Source: Phoronis australis (Eukaryota > Phoronida > Phoronidae). Taken from it: a DNA stretch of 64,000 bases. A program made the translations under genes and the position numbers. Under the pieces are notes generated by a model. The model was not told the DNA's origin. It did not search any database and worked only from the letters and a program-made list of their open reading frames with translations. Shown piece by piece: positions 50,342 through 62,632 of the stretch. The stretch lies in the NCBI GenBank assembly GCA_002633005.1, contig NMRA01000040.1:1268604-1332603 (forward strand). Reading direction: 5' to 3'. Within the stretch, counting starts at the first letter, position 1. The number at the start of each line of letters is the position of its first letter.

Positions 50342-53300
50342 GCTTCTCCCCGCTCTGATAAAAGTAAGTCTGTGGCTATTGTGATTTTGTAAATATCTGT
50401 TCAACCCATCAGAGAGAACTATACATCTGATTCGTCTGTGTGAACTGTTATCCCAAAAAAAAAACACTTAAAATTATTAAGTTATTTGATGAAACGTAAA
50501 TTAAGGAATACAAGAAGGTTGCCATGGCAAGTTTGCAGTGGCGCAGTCAGCATGCAACGAAACGTAGAATAGGAACCACTGACGTCACGTATCGTACTTC
50601 TAAACACCAGTCCACGGTGTCGTCCGCCATCTTGAATATTCAATTAGGTAGAGTAAAAAAACCAATTCATGTTTATCATGTAAGTGAATGGGAGAGTAAC
50701 AGGTGTTATAAGATCGCCCAAGAGAATGCAATTATGTCATATCCAACTTATACAGGAAGTTGTCACAAACTCGATTTCTTCCCGATAACCGCGCGCGTTG
50801 AACTTGGAACGCCGACTGTGTCAGTTGATTTGAGAGGCCAGTCACGTTTTCACGAAGTACACCTCAGGTTCAGTACTGTCTTAACTGGCCCCGCGCGGGC
50901 TCAGCGGCCGCACAGGAACCCTCGCCTGAGCACATCAACTGCCCGTAGCAACACAATGTAATTGTGCCGTACGGTACCAACACCTCTAATTGTAGCCTAC
51001 GGATTGCCCAGTGGTAAATCCGGCATGAGCGCTTAAGTTTGCATCATTAGACCGTTACTATGACCGCAAATCTAATCGAACATGGATCACAGTCGTGGGG
51101 CCCCCGGCAAGTTCCTAGTGGCACTAGCTAGCTGTTGTAAAAACGGCCTCTCCAATGTCATCATTTACATTGTTCATAAGCTGTTGATACCCAGTTATAC
51201 ATGAATCTTATTAGTATTAACACGATCTCCCTGTCATCGGCTGACTTTGCCAATATTCTGGAAGTTTCTGGGTCCATACAATATCCCGCAATTTTCAAGT
51301 TACGCACTGCTTCCATAAATGTAGTATAAGTACTGTTTTCACCAGGTTCTAGTTATTTTAAGGGAAATATGCATTTTTATTGTCGAGTTCCGTTCTAAGG
51401 GGGCCAGAAAATGACTTGACAAAGTTCAGCTTCTTTTCTTAGTTAAAAACCATGCACGCGTCACGCATGCTCAATTCGAAGTCGTCGACTCGCCGTGCAT
51501 TTTTCCTAGCAGAGACTAGGCAGTTCCGGTCTATTCTGGCTCATGATTGGTCAGAAAAATGAGATCAGGCAACAAAGACTGGCCCAGCCTCCCAACAATT
51601 AAGTGCACAGGTGCACGATACTCGCTTTTTACTTTTAAATCCACGTTGAATGCCCGCTCAGTAACGGCAATCACTCTCCGTATTTACTGTGCGGGTATGT
51701 TTGTTTATAGCCGACGGAGCTGGGGCTGTGGTAGTTCTGTATGTTCAGTGTAGCACTCATGGTGAAAGCCATCCCCACAAACTGTACAGAACTGGTAAGC
51801 AAATAAACAAGAAAAACAGCAGTGTTTGTATTATCTACAGTTTTTTTGAATGTGAATGTAACAACCTCTATCAGGCTGGACTACTCACGTGACTTTCTAA
51901 TACAGTCAGAAAATTTACTGTATTTGACTAGTTCAACTTACTCTAAGCCGACTGCGCGAGGGAAACCCGGCGTAATGAGACTACTCGTGTGTGTCAGCGG
52001 CTAGTCGAAGACTTAGTTCAAGCGACACCTATTGTGAAAAGCTGAAACTAGGGCTCCTGCTGCTTGCTACAACTTGCGCATTGGAAACATATTTTTAATG
52101 CGAAGTTCAGTTTCTATCTTGAAAACTCTTTGAACGGAGGATAGCGTATCCAAATTTGCCTGCCGCGACATACTTCTGCTACAAGAACGGTAGTACGGTT
52201 TACCAGTACTTTTCCAGTGAATTAGGACCCCACAAAAAAAATTTAGTGTGAGCGATAACGGTTGGGAGAACGGACTGGACATATAACCTATATAAACGGT
52301 TTCGCTTTTTATCAGCTAAAGTATTTTATTTCGGAGAATAAAATCGATAAGAAGAGGAATATAAACAGTGGAGAGAGCCTATGTTAAAGACTGAACGTTG
52401 TGAGCGATTGTTCGAACGCCAGGTGGAACGGAGCTAAGCGGCAGCCGGGAAAAGTGAACTGTACCCTCAGTCGTCGGTTAACCCGAAAGCCTGAAAATGC
52501 AGACAAATTTTCACTACCTATTCATTCTAGGATCGATCCCATCTATTCGTATGTTTAGTGATGACGTGTCATGGCACTGAGATGACGCACTTGTCGTACC
52601 CGGAAATAATAATAGACATGGGGTCACACTGGCTCCAGAACGTCGTAATGCGTCAAAATGATGTCATGCTAAACATTCCTATTATGATTTCCAAAATCCT
52701 ACCACTCGGTCAGAACTTCAGGCGACAACAGATATCAATCTAGTTCGTTGATAAGCGTTCATGGATTCTTTCGTGTGGCACCAGGACTCACAGGTCAATT
52801 ACATGATCTACAGTACCATGGTTAAAAGACTTCAGTTAATAATTCCGTTTATTTTTGAGTACCAGAGATCCGAAACCTGACGCACATATTTTGGATAATT
52901 TTATCATATTCCTTCGTGTAAAAATAAACTTAACTTTTGCGTCGTGGTGTCGAATTCTGTTACGTATATGTACGCCTTACATAATGTCAGAGTGAATGCA
53001 GACTCTGTAATGCGGTAATTTTCCCGACAAGTTGCCACTTTCTTTTTAAGTTCCCAAACAGCACCAAATTTGTCACCTTGGATTCACGTGCGGATCTTAT
53101 GAGAAAGCCATTTGCGGGATCCGGTTTTAATGTCGACAGCTGAGTGCATCGACTACAATCTGTGTCGCCTGTGTCGAACGCTTGGCAATCACAGTGAACG
53201 TACACTGTTTCCCTTTTCCGTCTGTTGATGAAGAGGTGCTTGTCCGCTTCGTAATGAAGTTTTCAAATTTGAAGAAGCAAACGGCACGCGATGTCAACAT

Positions 53301-54911
53301 AAATGTACTGTGCGATGATGAGTCAAATGTGAACTTCTTCGAAGACAATTACGGTTGTAAAATCTAAAATGCTACTAGGTCTAGGTGGCGTACGTTAGTT
53401 GGCCGTACAGTAGTATCCTGTCGCGAGTGTTGTGTGAGAGATTGCTTGCAGTTAGCGAGCGATTGGCAGAGTCATGCCTAGAACTCCTGCTCATCAAATA
53501 TCGACAATAAATCTTTTGTTCACGATTATATTGAAAACTTGCCTAACACCGTTATCTGTAAGCAGACACCAGCTCATGATTAAAGTTTTCAAGTTGTCGG
53601 GTCTCTAACAAAAGTAAATCCTTCAGAATTTCTTTGTTATTGCTTGTCTTTCGCCCTCACGACTGCTAACGCCTCATCTGTACCGTTTGAAGGTAAATGC
53701 TTTATTCCCAAGGTTATTAAGTCGAGGCTATCCTCTCTGTGCTGACGTCTTTTTCCTTCTATTTTAGTCGGGGTTTAACATACTGGTTTGCTGAGCTGAT
53801 GACATGGTGTCGATGATTATAAAACATCCGCTATCTGTTGGACGTTGAGGATTGTCTTCTGTTTCATCACACCATGTCTTTTAGGCGCGTGTGCGCGTGT
53901 GTGTAGGAACACGGTCCACCATTTTGGATGAGCTGACAGACCAAGGTGACCTGTCTCGTTGGGACTTGAGTTGATACTTTCACTTTAAAAACTAAGATTC
54001 TTACCCCTTAAATTGAATTGTTTCCTTGGTACCAACTTTAGTTAATTGTTCAAAAGTTCTCCTGGTTGTTTCTTTGATACTTTAAGAGTGCGTCATAAAC
54101 ATAAATATTTAGTTTCGATACAGAACAAAAGAGGGGTTTTTGGACACTCATGTGCCAGTCACTAGGTGGCGAGACCGTTTCATATGGTTCTACGGGTGAA
54201 GAAAAATTCCATGTGAGATCACAACTCATATCAGAAACCAAAAACTTGATTTTCAGACACCCGAGTGTGAGCAATACTTTAGGCAGCACCCAAGTGTCTC
54301 TGTCAACCAGATGCGTGTTAATTTCAATAAGATTTTTTCAATTTCATGATTCTTCAAATCTCAAACTACGTGTGTCCACTTATGCTTTTATGCTTCTATT
54401 CCAACTGAATATTGGAACTTGTCTATCTGCCTCCACGTACATTATCAAAAAATCTTCAGATTTCTTAGATGTGTTAACACCAGTTTAGTGTTGCAGTAAC
54501 TTCCATTCTAATATAATTGTGCAACATGTGACTGCTACCATAGTGCAAGTTGAATAATGGCATAGTGTACATATTGCACACTGTACACTAGCAACATCGG
54601 CTTGTCTTGTTGTTATTGGATATTTTTGGATATTTACTGGACATTTTTGGATAGTTGCTGATCGAATTTTTGATGAGATGTTTCATAGAGTTTTGAGGTC
54701 GGTGATTAGCTGAAAATGCCTGTCAACATCTTAAGCATAAAATCCACCGCCCTCTTTTAAAGTTTCACTGCTCTAGAGAGGAACACCCATAATTTAAATT
54801 TCTGTCAAAAACAATCGCCTGTATTTTTGTTTTAACTACTGTCCTCTTTCCCATGCCCATGGATTCTGCTCGAACAGCCATATGATGGATCATCCACCGT
54901 GCAAGATTTCC

Positions 54912-55290
54912 TGTTAGGATAGACTTGATTGAACGGATGTTAGGAAGAGTTTGATTGGACAGACCTTAGGATGGATTTGTTAGACGGCCATGTTAGGATG
55001 GGTTTGACTGGACGAATGTTAGGATGGAGTTGATTGGACGGATTGATGGATGAACTTGGTTGGACGGATGTTAGGAATGATTTGATTGGACGGATGTTAG
55101 GATGGACTTGATTGGACGGGTGTTAGGATAGATTTGATTAGACGGATTGATGGATGGACATAGTTGGACGGATGTTAGGAATGATTTGATTGGACGGATG
55201 TTAGGATGGATTTGATTGGACGAATGTTAGGATGGATTTGATTGGAGGATGGTAGGAAAAATTTCACTGGACGGATGTTAGGATGGATTT
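54912..55290. repeat. 26-bp minisatellite, about 14 units
   Basis: The unit is approximately ggatgttaggatggatttgattggac, written here over its length only to define it by key words: ggatgttagga, tggatttga, ttggac. Copies vary by point changes and small deletions. A pair of neighbouring variants (attgatggatg.ac followed by ttaggaatgattt) recurs, hinting at a higher-order duplication of several units. Reading frames through it (for example 55175-55471 minus) are repeat artefacts. Confidence 0.95.
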
Positions 55291-56027
55291 CCGTTACACC
55301 GTTGTGTACTAAAGTAGGAAAACCCAGCACTAACAATATCGTATTGATCATAGTAATGGTTCTTATAATTGTGATTCTACAGTGGTTTCCAACCTGTCTG
55401 GAAAGACAAAGACTGATTCTGTTCTTTATCATGTGCATGTACTTTTTAAATGAAACATAAATTGAATCCACTTTCTTATTTTATCTTTACCTATAGCGCC
55501 CAATTCACTACGTACAACGATTCTTGTAGAGATCTATTGACGAGGTACAACATGCCTTGAAACGGGATAAGTTTTGAATGACGTGGACATTCCTGGACTA
55601 GTAAAGTCTTTCGAATGCCATTTAAGTTTTTGTGATTCAGTTTATAGTTCACCGCTTTTTTAAAAATTGGAGACCCAAAATGAGTTGTTTTCTCGCTGAA
55701 AAGCGTTGTCAATGTCGTTTTCCTGAAGTTTCAGATGTTAAGCTTTTGTAAATTAGACTCGATTTGTTTATTGCTGTTTATGACCTGATAAGATCACATG
55801 CACTTTTGTATCAGTATCGATTCAAATTATTTACTCTTGTAAAACCGGTCCGTTGATAATTCCATTTCCGTTAAAGAAACCATCTAAAGCATGAGCGACT
55901 AAACAAAGACACTTCAAAGTTAATTGTTGGCTAACCCTACGAAAATTGTCAAATCGAATGGCGGATAATACACACTGCCATTGCAATACTCCACGCTTTA
56001 CTGCACAGTTGCCCTAACCAGGCGTGC

Positions 56028-56166
56028 GTTCAGTAGACGCTAGGACCTACGCTAGGACCTAGCTAAAATCTAGTCAAGGTCACGTGTTCTCATATGAAAT
56101 ACACGGCAATATCTTACGTAATCTCGCGAAGTCTTGCTTTTTAGCGAGGTCCTAGCGTTACTGAAC
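56028..56166. mobile_element. GTTCAGTAACGCTAGG-family MITE, copy with best-preserved ends
   Basis: The termini are GTTCAGTAGACGCTAGGACC at the left and GTTCAGTAACGCTAGGACCT (reverse-complemented) at the right. Subterminal sequences also pair: the left has a duplicated cgctaggacct and the right a cgaggtcctagcg. It is 139 bp and non-coding, with relatives at 15033 and 23862. The flanks show no obvious target-site duplication. Confidence 0.7.
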
Positions 56167-57800
56167 GGGAGGCAGGTAACATTGCTGGATACTGGACGGT
56201 TACTGGGCAAATCATATGGGGAATACTAAGTCGACGTTTGCTTTTGTGCATTCTATCGAAATTCACCGTTTACAATTTATTTTTGCGGTAGTATATCAAA
56301 TCAGTGGGAAAAATCCTTCAACGGGTTCAGATTGGTTCGATTTAAACTTAACCGTCAGCGCTTGCACACGCTTCCTGAAGTGATTCAGGTGGCATTGAAC
56401 AGTTAGACTGCGGCCGTCAAAATATTAAAATCTAGGGGTAGGCCAGGCTTGGGGGTATTTTTGGTTAGGTATTGTATGTAGGCCAAGTGAATGTGTTTTT
56501 TTTTCTGTATTTGTGAACATGCTGAGAATGAAAAAAGCCCACTTTCTCGGCTGTAGTTGCACTCTTCTTCAAGATGGTGCCAACCTGTTGCAATTGTGCA
56601 TTGCTGTGTAGCAACTGAGAAATTGGCCGCGATTTCAGGTAGCCCTCAAACAAGCCAGATTTGCAAAAAAACTAGATTATTGACAGTAATTTTGGACCAC
56701 ATTTTTGTAATCGGTAGGAAATTTGCTTTCGAAATCTAATGTTGGCTTTAGTCGAGCATCGGCAGGGAAGTGGTGATTTTGGGGTGAAAAATGCCGATTT
56801 TGCATTTTTTTTTCTTAGTTCAGCTTGGTTTCCACTGGGAGTGAAAAGGGTCAAAAATACAAGAGAGTACAAAGATTATGTACTCGTCTGTAGGGCTTGT
56901 GATGTGAAATGATTCAAAACGTTTCTTTAATTGCATGCAGTTTTTGACAGAGTGAAGAAAGGGTAAAGAGTCCATTGACGTGTGTTCTGATAGGCAAATC
57001 CCAGTGAGAACTGTTCAGTGTCTCCTAAGCCGCAAACCCAGTTCAAATGGATTTAAGTCTCACTGTAAACGGGGTACTCTGCATGACCCCATATCTCTGC
57101 GTCCATGGCACCGCATCCGTTTTAGGTTACTACTGAGAAATGCTCATACAAAATGAATAAAACACCAACAAATTAAAATATTTTCTCAAATGACCTGGAA
57201 TGTGTTACAACGACTGGTTAATCATGATAACACCGAGTATGTATTTTTTGATATTACATGAGCGGATCACAAAGTAGTGCAAAGTAGAAATCCATGCGCC
57301 TCATCGTCTCCAAAACACTGAAACAACCAAACGCTCGCCATCGGTGTCGGTACGAACTCGCAGTCGGAAGGACATGCAACCAACTTTTTAAATGGACCAA
57401 TCTTGGGCGGTGAATTGCATATCCACGTTCATTCAAACGGAGACAAGCTCCAAAAACTCAACGCGGCGAGCGGGAACTGTCTAGCTGTGCTGTCTCAAGG
57501 TCAATTCAGTGCTTACGCCGCCGGCGCGTGGAAGCCTTGCTGACTGTTTTTTATAAACATTTTTTAAGTTTTAATATCATAACTTTAAAGACCATTTATT
57601 CGATTCTAACGTGAATATTTGCTACGAATGCAAGTTACAATTGTTAAGCTTAAAATAAGTACATTGAATTACTTTAAATTGCGCAAGCGTATTTTTGCAA
57701 ATGTTTCGTCGTGTGGTTGAATGACACGGCGAGTTTTTCAGCAAGAAGATCTCTATTACTCTTCATGTGAGAAAACAAATTCTAAACTAGTCTCAGATTA

Positions 57801-57886
57801 ATGACATGGGCAAGACCTTGTCAAAATTTCGTCAAGATCCCCGGCGAGGCTTGCAGTAAATTTCCAAGAGGTTTTGCCCATGTCAT
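57801..57886. mobile_element. 86-bp foldback element with 17-20 bp inverted ends
   Basis: The left end ATGACATGGGCAAGACCTT is matched by the right end, reverse-complemented: ATGACATGGGCAAAACCTC. The loop between is about 45 bases (gtcaagatccccggcgaggc and flanks). It could be a tiny MITE or a hairpin-forming sequence. No second copy was seen in the window. Confidence 0.6.
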
Positions 57887-58223
57887 AAACCTGATAGACT
57901 CGTGTACGATTCTCTATATATGAACTTATAACAAATTTAACTATTGTGATTTTATGATAAAATAGCAAAAACTAATTTTGTAAGCACTACTGGCCAAGAA
58001 CATGTGTCGTCTAGTGCACCAGACTAGAGACCGTAGAGAGTAACGTCATGAACGTCTTCGAGTGCAGTCTGTGCTGAGGCGTGTTACTTTAATTTACTAA
58101 GCAGATAAAAGATGTCGCCGTCTTCCCCTAAGTAACATGCGTGTTAAATCGATCTATTTCAACGCGTAAACAAAGCGCGATATCATTTTCACTCCTTGTT
58201 TTGGATCCGTCAGGTCTGCAAAG

Positions 58224-58330
58224 ATGACACTGGAAAGTGACCCCTTTTCGCAGGTTGTACCCCCGCTACCTCCAAGATATCGGTTCCGGGACTTGATATG
58301 GGGAGACCATGCAATTTCTGATGAGAACAG
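58224..58330 (+). CDS. Candidate first coding exon of an unidentified gene
   Basis: An ATG at 58224 opens a frame of 35 codons that meets a good donor, AACAG|GTCAGT, at 58330/58331 in phase 2. The peptide has an unusually protein-like composition: an acidic start, then PPLPPRYRFRDLIWGD, a proline-rich stretch followed by an amphipathic Arg/aromatic segment. An alternative is an internal exon using the acceptor ccccttttcgcag|GTTG at 58253/58254, in the same frame. The open frame runs past the donor to 58523, but the part after it looks less ordered. I do not recognise the family and found no downstream exon, so this is a prediction, not a gene call. Confidence 0.25.
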
Positions 58331-58877
58331 GTCAGTAATTTTCATTTGGTTTTGCGGAATACTTTTGACAGATCAGAAGTCGAATGAATGGATTCAGACA
58401 AGAAAGAAACTAGAAAGAGCAGATGGAGTGAATGAAGACGTATTTGAAGAACATGTCGCTGTCAGATTCCTCGGCGGGCTTAGACTGAATGTGGCCGGGA
58501 TTAACCTTTTTAACAGTGACTAATATTTTGTCTTTTTGATCGAGTCTTTGTATGAGCGTCCAAGCGTGGTACTGTGCATGTTTCCTTCAATAACCTCAAT
58601 CCTGTAGTCTGTAGACATACAGGTGATTAGGTGATTTTCACTTCAAACACAAGAATCTGTGGTATTGACACTGGTCATATATAGTGGATTTACACAGAGA
58701 ACCAGTTTCATCCACTAAATAACGAATCTTTTATTCCGTAATTGCCTTCTTCTTTAAGACAGGGACTAGCAGCTATATCTGGCCAATATCTCAAAATTTG
58801 TTCTAATTTTCCCAAACTGGCAAAAATCAATTCCAAAGATGTGAGTGAAGTGAAGAGTCATTGTCAACAAACCCCTG

Positions 58878-58896
58878 AATAATAATAATAATAATA
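58878..58896. repeat. AAT trinucleotide microsatellite
   Basis: About six AAT units in a row, in non-coding sequence. Confidence 0.9.
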
Positions 58897-60576
58897 TGAG
58901 AGGCCTACCACACATTCAGTGTAGACTGAAGTAAAATTAGGGGTCTGTGCAGGAATGTTGGTCTGTGACTTTTGTAAACAATCCTGCCAAATACATCAGG
59001 CCTCGCAAAACGCAAATGCCACAGCTATACCCTAAGTTGGACGATATTTCCAGATTCATTTCTTGCATAACATCAGCTTAGAACACTCTTTAAACAAAAA
59101 AATCACCCATACTTAATAAATTTGCAGTGACCTGTGACTTCAATTACGTCAGTCTGGTGTTGTTGTACATGTTTTCACTGTTGTGTTCCCTACATATAGT
59201 GTGAATCCCTTGCGTGTAAAAACCTGGGCGGCCCGCCATGTTTCTTTTTGGCCCTGTCACTCGTGATCTTGCCCAAATTGACTGCCACACTCCAAATCTT
59301 GACTGAAAAACCTTATTGCTTTGCAAAAATTGCTAGTAAAAATGATTATGTAATACACAAGTTACGTGGCTACTGTCATTGTAACGGTTGATTGAACTGG
59401 AGAAGCAATAATTTAAAACTTGTTTTCGAATTTTTCCTTTCGCTTAAGTAACCAACATTCGGTATTGCCTGGTTATCTGACAGTGCAGAGCAACTGAATG
59501 TTGTCGGGGACCAGTTAAAAGACCTTAACATATAAGTTTTGTAAAATGGCAAAGACTGCTAGTGAAATGGGTGGAGAAATGATAAATTTTATTTAATTTA
59601 TTGTGTTCACGTTTACAAAAGAAGTCGTACACCAATGCGAATTATACTGCTCAGAATAGTCAATGAACCACCGACCAGTCGTGTTATCTCAATATTTGCG
59701 GCTGCTTGGAATGGATGATTTATTCGCCTGTTAACACTGTTCCAACTATTTTGCGTTGAGCGAGTGTAAAACAAACGATATTAAGGGAAGTTTCATCATA
59801 CAAGTTAGACTTTAATTTGGTCTAAACAGCTTCAAATATCTTGTTTGTTCTATGTACGAGCCTAGAGCCGGAGAATTCAATTTTAAGGAGTAATCTGAAG
59901 CCTTGTTCTGGCATGTCCTCATCCTAGCGCATTTTCAATTACTGTTTAAAATACTTTTCATACACTTACGTCATATATTGTGGCATTGGCCTCCACATCT
60001 GCTAGGTCCATTCACCACCACGCTCCATTCAAAACCTTGGGGAAACACTGGCATGTAGATTTTTCTTTGATCCATGAATTTACGGCTGCCAACCCTTTGT
60101 CACTGATCTTGAATAGTGTATATGTCAACTATCTGCGTAAAGCAGTTAAGTTACAATAATTCTTTGTCGTCAAATTCAGAAATTAAGAATTAAGGATTAT
60201 TCCTTTTGATGTACGAGGTGCAAGCGCAGAGGGAGAGCTACGCCCCTCGAATGAAAATAGCTCATGTCTGCGGCAAAGTGAATTGTGAAGATTTTGCCTT
60301 GGGAGGCGTTGAAGGGAATAAACTAGTTGTATATTATCTCCAGTTACACGATCCTTGTGCAGCGTGCCAGCAAATTGAGATAAGTGTGTATCCGATTATC
60401 TTCGATATCGAAATGAAAAATGATTGACACATCTCCTGTCGACAACAAACTTCCCTCTTGCTATGGTGTGTACAACATTTGAACTGTTTTACGAATGTTA
60501 CGTAATAGGGCTGTGAGCATTTTGCTTGCTGTGTGCCGATAACCCTTCTAGTTTTTAAAGCTATTAACTGAGCTTA

Positions 60577-60610
60577 AGAAGGAAAGCTTGAAGCACAAAG
60601 CTTTCCTTCT
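60577..60610. repeat. Perfect 13-bp stem-loop
   Basis: AGAAGGAAAGCTT (60577-60589) is followed after 8 bases by its exact reverse complement (60598-60610). The arms are too short alone for a typical miRNA precursor. Flanking gagctta and tgcttgctc allow a little further pairing with bulges. Confidence 0.6.
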
Positions 60611-61144
60611 CTGCTTGCTCTTAGACATTCGGGAAGCGCGATTGGGTTTGCATTTGCATCTAGATTACAAAATTTGTTTTGGTTAATTTTCTAGGAATGG
60701 TGCCTTTTACTATTTCGTCCCATTGTTGAAAGGGATCACTGTGGATGTTCAGAATCAAAGTTTCTGAAACTAAATTCTTGAGGCGCTTTCCCATTAGTAG
60801 AACGTCGGATTACTGAAGCTTTGCCGAAACTTCGCCGAAAGTTCGCATACCTTTCCGACTAGTCAGGGATATTAAAGTTATCGCTAAGTTACCAGACGAC
60901 GCAATTCATTCGCACTCTCAAATGAACATTGAGTAGTGGGTTCAAGGCTAACTGAAAATTGTTCTGCCATTTGCAAAATTAGTGTTTATGAAAATGATCA
61001 GTGTCACTTCATCAGATGTGCTTTCTTTTATTTATATACGTGTGTGTATTGAGAGCACGTGGGTTACACTAAAATAACAAATAACATATTTTGCAAGTCT
61101 CGCGTGATTTTATGCCGTTGCCACGATCTCTACCGATAACCAGT

Positions 61145-61326
61145 GCTGTAAGTGGGGCGTAGGCGCACGTAGATGGAGCCAAATACCTTTTTGCTTTTTA
61201 ATGTAACGCCTACCCACTGTAAGTTTCGGTATAGTGGGGCGTAAGCGCACATCATTGCAGCCAATCACCTTTTTACATTTTAACGTAGCGACTACGCGCT
61301 GTAAGTGACGGTATAGTGGGGCATAG
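61145..61326. repeat. Tandem repeat of ~72-82 bp, about 2.3 units
   Basis: Each unit starts ctgtaagt, then gtggggcgta.gcgcac, a .gcagccaa.cacctttttgc block and a taacg..gcctac block. Starts are at about 61145, 61217 and 61299. The first unit lacks the ttcggtata stretch present in the others. Confidence 0.8.
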
Positions 61327-61479
61327 TCTCAATAAGATAGCTTACGGCATCAGTGCGCTAATCTGACGACAGCATTGTTATCATACATTTCGGCTCATGC
61401 GACCACCAGGCATACATGTATGCTTACCGAATAATGGCATTTTTATTAAAATTTCAAGATAAAAAACAGTTATGGTGTC

Positions 61480-61667
61480 CCACCAAAGGTGGATAGGAGG
61501 GGTGGCAAAAGGCCCCGAGGACACACCCCATGGGCGACTAAAAATTGCCGCCAACATATAGTTTCTGGGCTTGGGCCTCTTCAGAGACCCCTTGGAATGA
61601 ACACAGACTTTTGCCTTTGAATAGCATGCTTGGACCCTCTTTCTCTGACATCCAAGATCCGCCACTG
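61480..61667 (-). mobile_element. CAGTGGCGGATC-family element, minus orientation, ~188 bp
   Basis: The right end ccaagatccgccactg is the reverse complement of the family's left TIR. The left end caaaggtggataggagg resembles the reverse complement of the right end of the 47746 copy (cataggcggatttaggagg). The interior is not closely related to the shorter copies. No exact target-site duplication was seen. The 120-codon open frame over it is therefore spurious. Confidence 0.5.
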
Positions 61668-61847
61668 TAGATTCTATGACTATGTAAAGACCCACTCGTG
61701 AGCATAAAAGTAGGCCTACATGTTTGTTTGTCAGGTTTTGCAAGTTAAAAAATCAGCACTTATGATGATATGATGAGCTTTGGTTGCCTACTTACCTCTA
61801 ATTTCACCACTACAGCACTTCTGATAGCGTCTGCAAAGTTTTGCATT

Positions 61848-62042
61848 GGCCTTTCCCACTATCCCGAAGTTTCAGTGAGTACCGAATTTTCGTTGAGTAC
61901 CGAAATTTCGGTCAGTACCGAAGTTTTGCTTTTAAATCCTATTTTCAGTGAAGTTTCGCTTGCAGATTAACTACCAGAGTTAACATTTCTCTCTTACCAA
62001 AACTTTGGTAAGAGTGAAGTTTCTCCTCTGATGGGAAAGCGA
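61848..62042. mobile_element. Probable TIR element with CGCTTTCCCA-type ends, carrying an internal 17-bp triplication and hairpin
   Basis: The left end is ggcctttcccacta. The right end, reverse-complemented, is cgctttcccatcagagg. A related single end, gcgctttcccattagtag, occurs at about 60784. Outside, the four bases CATT abut on both sides. Inside are three tandem copies of a gagtaccgaaatttcg-like unit (61869-61925) and a perfect 11-bp hairpin, CTCTTACCAAA/TTTGGTAAGAG (61991-62014). Confidence 0.4.
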
Positions 62043-62590
62043 CATTAGAAAGAAGAGAGCTTTCACCTAACTTTCCAAGTGCTCAGCCCTATTAAAAACA
62101 GCAGATCACCCCCTTACTTTATAATCTGATCCTTGCGCAACTAAATTGGTAATGTAGTCACATTTCTTATGACGTTGTTGGATAATTTCATATCCATGTT
62201 TTATGCAATCTAGCCATCCAATAACAAGGATACAGAAGTGCAATACACCTGCATCCACACGTACCGTATAACCACTTTACATTGAATTCTCATCAGACCG
62301 TTCATTATCTGGATCATCAAGCTGATTGATCTCAATGTTAGATCGTTCTCAAAAACATCATTAAGCTATGCTACATGTAGTTAAATGGTAACTCTCAGTC
62401 TAGGGATTGTGTTCACAACCAATATTTAATGCATTATGTAAAATGGTATGGCTGGTACCCTTGCCAATACAACATTCCAAAATGTGGTTTTAATTGATTT
62501 TTAATTAATTTAGTAAGTGGTTAAATCATGGCTATTTTCAATCCTTTCAGTTTTCTATTCTGTTGACAATTAGGGACATTGATTACTGTA

Positions 62591-62632
62591 AATTTCACCA
62601 GTTGGGGTACAATACGCCCAACTGGTGAAATT
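62591..62632. repeat. Perfect 16-bp inverted repeat with 10-base loop
   Basis: AATTTCACCAGTTGGG (62591-62606) is followed by a 10-base loop and the exact complement CCCAACTGGTGAAATT (62617-62632). Perfect pairing of this length is unlikely by chance. It could be a foldback element, a cruciform-prone site or part of a structured RNA. The neighbouring sequence shows nothing that decides. Confidence 0.75.

Larger units (their letters stand above)
23811..58223. other. Non-coding stretch upstream of the LIM1 exon (intron 1 and/or 5' intergenic)
   Basis: About 34 kb with no exon I can support on either strand. The first lhx2/9 exon is expected somewhere to the right on the minus strand; short N-terminal exons of this family are poorly conserved and I could not pick it out. 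The longest open frames (182 codons at 24719-25267 minus, 145 codons at 50524-50961 plus, 124 codons at 39339-39713 minus) show no domain, signal peptide or recognisable motif. Listed repeats and transposons cover part of the stretch. The rest is AT-rich unique-looking sequence, in which enhancers may exist but cannot be seen. Confidence 0.6.

Noticed and set aside
50524-50961. 145-codon plus-strand frame
   Set aside because: No domain or similarity recognised. It overlaps a CCGCCATCTTG word typical of the dispersed repeats here.
60206-60427. 73-codon plus-strand frame with several cysteines (CEDF, CAAC)
   Set aside because: Considered as a downstream exon for 58224-58330. No acceptor in the right phase and no known domain.
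61381-61743. 120-codon minus-strand frame
   Set aside because: It covers a CAGTGGCGGATC-type transposon, so it is an accidental frame through repeat DNA.
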